Assembly (NCBI GenBank): GCA_003990745.1
Contig: RBNI01001418.1
Span: 1-22,555 of the forward strand
Direction of reading: 5' to 3'
DNA length: 22,555 bases
Source of the DNA: Jimgerdemannia flammicorona
Lineage: Eukaryota; Mucoromycota; Endogonomycetes; Endogonales; Endogonaceae
The notes under the pieces: generated by a model
What the model was told of the DNA's origin: nothing
Seen by the model: the letters and a program-made list of their open reading frames with translations, nothing else
Databases searched by the model: none
Program-made: the position numbers and the translations under genes
Shown: positions 9,990 through 17,512 of the stretch, in pieces
How the letters are laid out: the number at the start of each line of letters is the position of its first letter
Position numbering within the stretch: the stretch's first letter is position 1

Positions 9990-10390
9990 AAAAATATCTT
10001 AATTACCACCTCAGTACTTCAGGTAGCAAATTCTGCCCTACTATATAAAGTTGCTACTAATGTCTCCAATCTAGCTCTTAGAGCAGTACTCATATAAGAA
10101 CACTCTGTAGCCAATCATCTCACAAGTTCAATGATGCCAAAATCAACTATATAATCCATAAGTAGGAAATGTTAGCCATTGTAGACACCCTGATCAAATG
10201 GTAACTATATCTCAAAGAAGTATACTTCACTATATTGAAGGACCACAATTTATTGATTAATATCAAGACTTTGATTATTCTTTCCCAGAGACAAGCCAGA
10301 TGGATAAAAGTTCTTACCAATTTTGATTATAAAATCTAGTACTAGCCAGACAAGAAAAATATTATCACTGATACAATTTCCAGACCATTA
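9990..10390 (+). pseudogene. Gypsy RNase H (decayed)
   Basis: The frame reads KVATNVSNLALRAVL, where the family has TDAS..AVGAVL, so the first catalytic Asp is changed to Asn. It continues with EMLAIVDTLIKW, and TDHxSL appears as KDHNLL near 10238-10255. The C-terminal signature is well kept: QRQARWIKVLTNFDY and then PDKKNIITDTISRP at about 10345-10387. This domain degrades RNA in the RNA/DNA hybrid during reverse transcription. Stops and at least two frameshifts are present. Confidence 0.82.
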
Positions 10391-10579
10391 ATTACAAACC
10401 CTCACCTTGGTTATCAACTCTATTATGGGATAAATTATTGCAGTATATACTAATGATAAAGAAGCTCAAGCACTCTAAGAAATTCTGAGTAATAATGATA
10501 TTGACAAGTACTCTCAGTATCATCAATACCAATTGAAGAAAATACTATCTACTATAAGGATAGATTGTATATTTCTAAC

Positions 10580-11290
10580 AATTGAGACCTTTAAAGGACT
10601 ATCCTATTTAAATATCATGATGCTCCTACAGCTAAATATTTAGAATTTGAAAAATATTATAAAGTTATCTCTTAAAACTTCTATTGGTCCTATATGGTAA
10701 ACTAGTTGAAATCTATATTACTTCTTATGATTTCTGTCAATACAATAAGTTCTTAACTCTAGCAAAACCTAGATCACTCTACTCTATTTCAGTACTATCT
10801 ACTAATTAGAACAAATCTCTATAAACTTTATTATACAACTACTCCAAATGAAGAATAGGTAAGATATAATTATTATCTTTATTGATTATCTTAGCAAACA
10901 AACTCACTTTGTATCTACTGTTATAACTACAATAGTAACTAAAATTACTATACTCTTATTTGATAATATCTTCTACTATTATGGTCTTTCTAAGATCATT
11001 ATTAGTTACCAAGATCTGAAATTTACCAGCTATTTTTGAAAAGCTCTATATGTATATTTTGAATAAAACTAGTACTATCTACAGCCTTCTACTGTGAAAC
11101 TAATAGCTAGACTGAAAGGATGAACTGAACTTTGGAATAAATAATGAGGAACTATATTTCCTATAGCCAAGATGATTAGAATAAAAATCTTTCTGCAGTT
11201 AAGTTTGTCTATAATAACAGCAAACAAGCAACTCTTAGAATGACTCTGTTCTTTACCAATATAGGACAAAACTCAAATACCCCCTGACAC
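10580..11290 (+). pseudogene. Gypsy integrase, zinc-binding and catalytic core (decayed)
   Basis: The HHCC zinc-binding region reads KYHDAPTAKYLEF (the second His is Tyr), then NFYWSYM; the Cys pair region near 10725-10745 is frameshifted. The core follows with ISINFI (first catalytic Asp changed to Asn), then FIDYLSKQTHFV, and ISYQDLKFTSYF near 10996-11040, where the family has ISDRDPKFTS. It then has ERMN*TLE near 11114-11137, which keeps the catalytic Glu. It ends with IAKMIRIKIF- and SLPI-type remnants of the C-terminal half. Integrase inserts cDNA into the chromosome. The loss of two acidic residues and the stops show an inactive copy. Confidence 0.85.
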
Positions 11291-11621
11291 TTATCTGAAC
11301 TACTGATGAACTCTTCATCATTGAAGCTACTGAAGAATTCCTACTCCAAATATATAACTTATACTAGATATTCAAGGATACTGAGTTGACAATCTCAAGT
11401 ACAGACTCTCTATAAAGCTGAACAGTAAGTTTATTAGACTATTTGAAGTTATCATATAAGTCTTTCCAATATCTTACAAATTAGTACTACTAGATACTAT
11501 GAAGATTCACCCTATTTTTAATATTCAATAACACAAGTAATATAATAAAAATAATGATGTGCTATTTCCAAATTAAACTATAAAACCACCTGTACCAATT
11601 ATTATTTATAATCAAAAAAAA

Positions 11622-11772
11622 TATAAAGTTGAACAAATTCTCAACAAATGCAGCCATAAGAATTATCTAGAATATTTTGTCAAATGGTAAGGTTATCTGA
11701 TCTATGATATAATATAGGAACTCAAAACCAACTTCCAGAATGCTAGCAACTTAGTTCAAGAATATAACTCCT
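11622..11772 (+). pseudogene. Integrase C-terminal chromodomain (decayed)
   Basis: The frame reads YKVEQILNKCSHK, then YLEYFVKW at 11664-11687, a stop (11688-11690), GYLIYDII, a stop at 11715-11717 in place of Trp, then ELKTNFQNASNLVQEY. This is the chromodomain pattern Y-x-VE-x-IL...YLVKW-x-GY...TWEP...N. Chromodomains bind methylated histone H3 tails and steer chromoviruses into heterochromatin, in keeping with the repeat-rich surroundings. Both in-frame stops fit C-to-T or G-to-A changes (a Lys/Gln codon to TAA, TGG to TAG). Confidence 0.85.
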
Positions 11773-12207
11773 TGATCAACTAGTTTGAATACTAATGTTT
11801 ATACTATATATTATCTCTTCTGAACATTATTAAAAGCAGTCTTATAATTATTATTAAGAAATCAAGAACTTAGTAAGTCAAGATAAAGGAAATACTAACT
11901 TCTTAGAAAAATAGCAAAACTGAAAGCCAGTCTATTCTCCCTATACAACTGATAGAAAATAAGGCATAGATATTTAAGAAGATTCTTTAGAGGAAATTCT
12001 CTAGTAGAGACTGATATCAGAATCACTTCCAGTATATAAAATTGAATATATAACTCTTTAATATATGAATTCAGTATATTAGGCAACTGTACTATAAGTA
12101 TACCACTTTTTAAGAAAAATAGACACTACTGGGACTTTTTATTATCCAAATGATATAATAATACTAGACCAAATTTGAAGATCTCAACAAGGACATCAAA
12201 AGCTAAG

Positions 12208-12350
12208 AATGGGAGAGTTGAAAGTGCATAATCTCCAAGCTACTAAAATCACACATCTCTCTCAGAACAAATTCAGAAATTATCTATCAGATCATGAAGC
12301 TAAGTTAAACTGAAGTTACAGATCACAAAGCTGAGTCAACTCAAAGTCAT
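12208..12350 (+). repeat. Polypurine tract and possible 5' part of the 3' LTR, with 31-bp duplication
   Basis: AATGGGAGAG at 12208-12217 is followed by TTGAAAGTG, the position and composition expected of a polypurine tract with an LTR beginning TG at 12219. Inside, 12289-12319 and 12320-12350 form an imperfect 31-bp tandem pair (AGATCATGAAGCTAAGTTAA against AGATCACAAAGCTGAGTCAA), differing mainly by transitions. I found no matching 5' copy upstream of the Gag knuckle, so the LTR call is tentative, and its 3' end is not visible. Confidence 0.45.
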
Positions 12351-13920
12351 GGAATATAAGATTTATAGAAATAGAATCTTACCAATCAGAACTGAAAGCA
12401 TATATACTGAAAACACTATATATCAAAATAGAGAACTATAATAAATCAAAAAAACAATCATAACTCTCAATTATATACCCAGACATAATTACTGAAATCT
12501 ACAACTATATTTATGCTGACATTTAGAATGTTGTTATCAATGAAGCTATAGCTTCTCTGCTCCTTATGAATATCCATAGTCTAGCACTTCTCTATTTTAT
12601 AAAAGCTCAATAGAATGCTCTGAATATACTTAGCAAGGTCTATCAAATCAGACAAATCTCAAGCTACTACCAAATTGACCACCTCTTAGAAGATATAGTT
12701 AACTATTACTATGATACAGATATTACTAGAATGTCTCAACACTAGAAACTCATCACCTATAAATACTGAGAACTATATTATTAGCATAGTATCTTTATTC
12801 TTTATCTCTAAGTTACTACTACTAAAATAGTTGCCACCCTGACCTATGGTCAAATTGATGATATAGTAGAAAAACTCAATCAAAAGTATATCAAGTATAC
12901 TCAAACTACAGACAGACCATTTCTGTACCCCAATGACTATATTCTGTGAATGTTTCAAATTAAATATACTATAAAAGATATATATAATTTAATATAGTTT
13001 GATAATGAGAAAGTAGGAGACAATGATCTCTCTAATACTGATATGATCTTTAGCCAAGAATTTCTACAAATGTTGATCACTCTATCAACCTTACTAATGA
13101 ACTTATAATAGTTTATAACTATGTATAAGACCTATTGAGATAATGATCACTGGTATGAGTACCAACCTATATTTACATCTGATTACTTCAACTATAATGA
13201 AGAGACTAGAGAATATAACCTATATCTCCAGACTACCCTTGAGATTGAACCAACAACTCCACCTCCAGAGTATAAGTGAAATAAAGAACAGCTACTAGTA
13301 TACTTCTACTCTGCAATACAGAGTACTGTAACCTATTAAAGATATGCTGATAGTGAATCTATTGAGAAGATTATATACCCCTTCTCTACTCACCAATATC
13401 ATATCCAGCATATAAGACAGATGATATCAATCTATGAGTTAGTGATATAGTTCTAATATATTACTATATGAATAAATAGAGAGATATAATCTAAAAGCCA
13501 CTCTTCTTAGATAACTACTTCATCAGAGATAATATCATTAATGGTGACCTCATCAAAGAATACTCAGACAGTATCTAAATCTATATATAGCTTCACAGTC
13601 ATTAGTATAGTTAGACTTATCTTATACTATATAACTGTATTCTGACTCATCAAAGTACTAAGTACTATACCTATATTTAGTATAGTCCAGATAATCTCCT
13701 ATTAGTATAAATATCTGCTCTCTCAGATCTCAGAAATAGAGATAAAAATATAGAAAAATAAGTCAAGAACATGGAAAGAACACTTCTCTATACAAATATT
13801 CCTTCATATACTACTCTCAGTATTAGATAATAGTAATATCATAAATAGTGAATAAATCTATTTAATAATCCAAAAATTACTCTTAAGTAAATCTATACTA
13901 TATTAGATCTTACTCCTAAC

Positions 13921-13936
13921 TAGATTACAAAATTTC
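13921..13936. repeat. Left target-site duplication of the U6 insertion
   Basis: TAGATTACAAAATTTC here matches TAGTTCACAAAATTTC at 14061-14076 in 14 of 16 positions, with ten identical bases at the 3' end (13927-13936 and 14067-14076). The host reading frame continues from one copy to the other (QNF then LIGYY), which supports insertion by target-primed reverse transcription. Confidence 0.7.
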
Positions 13937-14060
13937 ATCAAGTCCTTTGGGACCACTAATACTTGAAAAAATTGGAATTATACAGAGAAGATTAGCATGG
14001 CCCCTGTACAAGGATGACACTATCTTCCTGAGTGGATAGCCCTATATAGGCAAGTTTTTT
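13937..14060 (+). ncRNA. U6: U6 spliceosomal snRNA copy (probable retroposed pseudogene)
   Basis: The 5' stem-loop GTCCTTTGGGAC begins at 13942. The invariant ACAGAGA box is at 13982-13988, followed by GATTAGCATGG with the AGC triad at 13994-13996. The internal stem-loop region CCCCTGTACAAGGATGACAC lies at 14001-14020 and a T7 run at 14055-14061. These are diagnostic of U6, which pairs with the 5' splice site and U4/U2 and forms the spliceosome active site. The 3' part has two hairpins, CTATC/GATAG (14020-14039) and the palindrome CCTATATAGG (14041-14050), which are unlike the usual tail. Two sites differ where other U6 genes have ACGATACAGAGA and TGCAC, as expected of C/G-to-T/A decay. A TATA-like stretch at 13894-13905 is not informative in such AT-rich DNA. 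The flanking repeats argue for an inserted copy, although all core residues are intact, so function is not excluded. Confidence 0.85.
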
Positions 14061-14076
14061 TAGTTCACAAAATTTC
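14061..14076. repeat. Right target-site duplication of the U6 insertion
   Basis: Partner of 13921-13936. Its first T is also the last T of the U6 T-run, so the exact boundary is ambiguous by one base. One of the two mismatches is a C/T transition. Confidence 0.7.
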
Positions 14077-14349
14077 CTAATTGGATATTATCTGCAGTAA
14101 TATACTAACTTAACTAAGCCAGTCTTATTTCTTGAACTTTCTGAAATATGGAAAATTCTAAATATTCAGAACAAGTCCAGAAAAGGACTTTGGTTGAGAT
14201 ATCAACCCAATCTTGAAATCAATAAGTGTAGAGGACATACTCTATATAAAATTGATCTTGGCCTTAAGAAAAAAATTATCTAAAATATCCAGAAATTCCT
14301 AAATATACTTTTAGAACTACATAATAGTACTCTAATAAAGTATCCTCTT

Positions 14350-15600
14350 ATACTCACCCTCCTCCACTCTACAAGGTCTCATATCTATCCTTCAATAATC
14401 TTAAGATTTCCTATACCCTACTTACTATTATACCTTTATTATTATATATTCAATTCTACTGCTGTCTTACTCTCCCCACCTGCAGAAGTCTTGATAGATA
14501 CTTTATTAATCTCTTTCCTTTTTTAAGCCCCTGCTATCTTAGCTATACTGTTATATTATATATATACCTTCTCCTCCTCTCTTAATACTCTCTTCAATTC
14601 CTTTACTTTTAGTTGTATTAGCCTCAGTCTCTAATTATCCACACCCTCCTATATCAATATACTTGTTCAATTTAGCTGCAACTGCTCTATCTTATCTGAT
14701 ACCTATCTTACTCATTATAAATACTGAGCCCCTTTCTATCTACTTATCTTGCCTCAGTATATCTTGGCAGCCTCCTTCATCTTCAACTAGTAGATACCCC
14801 CAGAGACCTCATGTTCAATTATTGCCCCAATATTCTTCATTCATTCCCTCTACAACTCTCTCTTATATAATAAAGAAGAGTTGAGATAATAATATCCCGA
14901 TCCATCTTTACTTCTGTCAAACTATCTACACTCCAACAGCTCTAGTAGTAAGACCAAGAATACAATACTATCTCTAAGATATCTCAAATATCTATTTCTC
15001 AGCAATCTACTATCAGAATCCAATCTATCCTTATCTTCAACATATTTATCTAGTATATATAGACTCTCCTATTACTTATACCATTATGCTAGTATTATAG
15101 AGAACTTATCTGCTTTATTTCTTTCTAACTATCTAAACTCTTACTATGATCAATAATACCCCTCTCTCCATAGTTCTAACTATCAGTATATTATATATCA
15201 TATTAAAGTCTTCTTCTTGTATATTCACATCAGCTTTAGCTAGAGCTCTATACTCCAGAAGTCCATCTGGTCACTCTACTTAATTACTCCTTATAGTAGA
15301 GCAATAGTAATGGCCTACTACTATATATTAGATTTCACCTTGGCCTTCACTACTTCTCCCATATCAAGTAGTCTCTCTATCCCCCAATCTCATATATGTA
15401 GTTCTCTCTATCTTTTCACACTAGAATATTCACTATATTCTCCAAACTATCTCACTACACCATTCTCTCATCTATGCCTACATATCAAGACCAAATACTA
15501 TCTTTCTCTGATAATATTCAGGTTATACAAACTTCTGACAACACTTATAACATTGCTTTTTGGAGAATGGGTCTTAGGAACATGACAACTAATGACTATT
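14350..15600 (-). other. Pyrimidine-rich region, possible decayed minus-strand gene
   Basis: The + strand is rich in C and T, with little G. Read on the minus strand, one frame from about 14760 down to 14440 gives a plausible charged, coiled-coil-like stretch: SDKIEQLQLN, then RLRLIQLKVKELKRVLREEE, then KTSAGGESKTAVELNI, broken by stops that fit Arg/Gln/Trp codons. That could be the C-terminus of a transposase or the ORF1 of another LINE, but I recognise no catalytic motif. The + strand open frames at 14663-14884 and 15310-15585 are Ser/Leu/Pro/Tyr-rich and look like shadows of composition. 14890-15560 shows nothing I can name. Confidence 0.35.
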
Positions 15601-15741
15601 CTGAGGTAGCAGAGTGGTTCTAGTACATTTAACTGGCAGTATGTGGAGATGAGCTATGGCTTGGGGGGAAGTATGTGAGACTTACTGGTTGGAGGATATA
15701 GAAGGAGAGGAGGCAGTATAGAGAGACAGAAGACTGAGAGG

Positions 15742-17477
15742 ATGAGCTTTGCTAACAAGGTGAAGGAGAGACATCTAGTGACTAGACTGTAGAGTTGGCT
15801 GAGAAAGGGCAAGGAGACAGAGAGGGTTGCAAGGTCTGGTGGAGTAGCCCATGGCAGAGAGAGCATTAGGGCTGGGAGTATAGTGACTGGAGAGAGTGAG
15901 ACTGCTGATAGCAAGGAGACTACTAATTTGGAAAAAAATCCCAATATGACAGTTGATGATAGAACTAGACAAGAGGTGGGCATGAGGTCCAGAGATCTGG
16001 CAGATGGTAAAATGGGTCAGGTGGTAGTACTGTTACTCAAGATATCTAGGTCAGAATTCACTATAATATTGTGTTTCCAGGGCTTGGCAGTCACAGTGAG
16101 GATGATTCTGGAGCTCTAGGTCCAGGAGATGAAGGGAGTAGCTTCAGTGAAATTCTTGAAGAGTTTGGAAGAGGTGGAGGTGGGCTTTGAGATAGAGGAT
16201 ATACTGCTGGGGGCAATGGAGAAGAGAGTGGTTGTGAGGGGAGTAATTATCTCCATGGCCTGGTACTTTCACTAGAACTCCTGAGTAGTACAGTTGATGG
16301 TACTAAATATATCTATAATATTGAAGAGGATGGCCAGGGGATAGTTTGTAGAGGCCATAAAGGAGTATAGAGATATTGTAAATATTGGGTTTTAAGTCTG
16401 GGAAGACATAGAGTTCAGGACAGAGGACATGGATATTAGAGTATGACTGACTGGCAAGAAGAATATAGAGAAGATAAGGGACTGGCTGGTAGTCCTCAAA
16501 TAGAGACCTATAGAGTACAAGGTTTTGAGAGTAAAGGGGATGTCAAAGGAAGAAGAGGACTTACTGGAGGTATTGGAGGATCTGGCTAGAGCTATTAAGA
16601 GGAGGAGATTGATCTGAAAAGAGTTTGAGACCAAGATGATAGTTGAGATTATAAATGGTAAGAAGGTACAGCTAGATCAGACAGTCTGAAAGAGGGTACA
16701 GAGAAGGCATATTCAGAAATATTTGTTAGCAAAGTTGAATAGAGGGGTAGAGGAGAGAAACATCACAGTAGATATTGGGTTAAGAGTGAGTATCTAGTCA
16801 GGAGAGAAGGAAGCAACACCAGAGGAGACCCCAGGGGTGGGCAGAGGCTCAGGATAGAGTACAGTAGTAGAAGATGAAGAGATGGGCAAGGAGGGACACC
16901 CATAGTATAAAGTGCCAGTGGGGGTCAGTAGGGATGACAAACTGCAGAATGTGCTGAATGAGAATTGGGATGAGTTGGCAAGGATGAATGGAGAGAAAGA
17001 GCAGGTGGAAGGGGGGAATAGAGTGGTCTAGAGAGTTTAGAAAGCAGTTAATGAGGAGAAGTGGCTGGGGAAAATGCTGACAAATATAGTAGCTGAGAAG
17101 CTGAGGGGAGAGAAATTTTAGATACTTCACAACAGGTATTAGGGAGAAATCCTTCAAGATGAACAGGTACTGAGGAAACCCAAGATGAGATAATGGTAGC
17201 TTTGCTGAAAGCTGAGGTATATCAAGTAGATGATAAAAGGGAGGCAGCACTTTAAGTGATTGCAAATGACAGAACTGCTTATCTGTAGGGCCTGAAAAAG
17301 GGACAGACAAAGTGGCAAATAGTGTGTGAGGAGTACCAGACAGATATGGAAGCTGTAGATGGTGTGGATTATCAGGAGATCTTGGAGGCATTGGAGGCTC
17401 AGCTGGGAGAGACAGATGAGCTTGAGACAGAAAGAAATCTGGATGTGGCAGGTGATGCAATAAGTATGGAATTGTAG
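15742..17477 (+). pseudogene. LINE copy B ORF1 (decayed)
   Basis: ATG at 15742 begins MSFANKVKERHLVTRL, and one frame can be followed for about 480 codons; 15883-16119 is open. A stretch near 16425-16545 reads MDIRV*LTGKKNIEKIRDWL, then VLRVKGMSKEEEDLLEVLEDL. A one-base deletion near 17180 relative to copy A shifts the frame, after which VDDKREAAL and QEILEALEAQ run to TAG 17475-17477. The protein is about 578 codons, rich in Glu and Lys, with in-frame TAG and TGA codons. LINE ORF1 proteins bind the element RNA. I cannot see a CCHC knuckle, which many Tad ORF1 proteins have. An upstream start is possible because the 5' end is not fixed. Confidence 0.72.
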
Positions 17478-17512
17478 AGTTGGCCATAATTCTTCTAAAA
17501 ACATTATTTAAT

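Larger units (their letters stand above)
7640..12220 (+). mobile_element. Ty3/Gypsy chromovirus with a dUTPase-like domain (decayed)
   Basis: Domains follow in the order Gag zinc knuckle (7769-7810), dUTPase-like (about 7900-8290), protease (8546-8800), reverse transcriptase (about 9110-9850), RNase H (about 9990-10390), integrase (about 10580-11290), chromodomain (11622-11772) and a polypurine tract (12208-12217). Reverse transcriptase before integrase defines Ty3/Gypsy, and a chromodomain at the integrase C-terminus defines the chromovirus lineage. Stops and frameshifts occur throughout and several catalytic residues are lost, so the copy is inactive. A capsid-like Gag N-terminus and a clear 5' LTR were not found, so the 5' end is either truncated or too decayed to see. 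The + strand has more C than G, the opposite of the LINEs. Confidence 0.88.
12460..14350 (+). pseudogene. Unidentified long degenerate reading frame, split by a U6 copy
   Basis: From about 12480 one frame runs for some 320 codons with only scattered TAG, TGA and TAA codons. It includes YPDIITEIYNYIYADI, ATLTYGQIDDIVEKLNQKY and LEIEPTTPPPEYK. Near 13450 it shifts by one base (PLFLDNYFIRDNI, SALSDLRNRDKN), and near 13840 it shifts back. It reaches TRLQNF at 13921-13936, where U6 interrupts it. After 14067 the same frame resumes: QNFLIGYYLQ, then LFLELSEIWKILNIQNKSRK, LWLRYQPNLEINKCRGHTLY and KIDLGLKKKI. The varied residue content, few stops and restored frame across the insertion argue for a former protein gene of at least 550 residues. 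I do not recognise the family. It could be a host gene, a captured gene or an extra transposon frame. It lies 3' of the chromovirus but beyond its likely polypurine tract. Confidence 0.6.

Noticed and set aside
14663..15585. + strand open frames 14663-14884 and 15310-15585 as genes
   Set aside because: They are Ser/Leu/Tyr/Pro-rich strings of the kind any CT-rich strand gives, with no motif and no continuation in neighbouring sequence.
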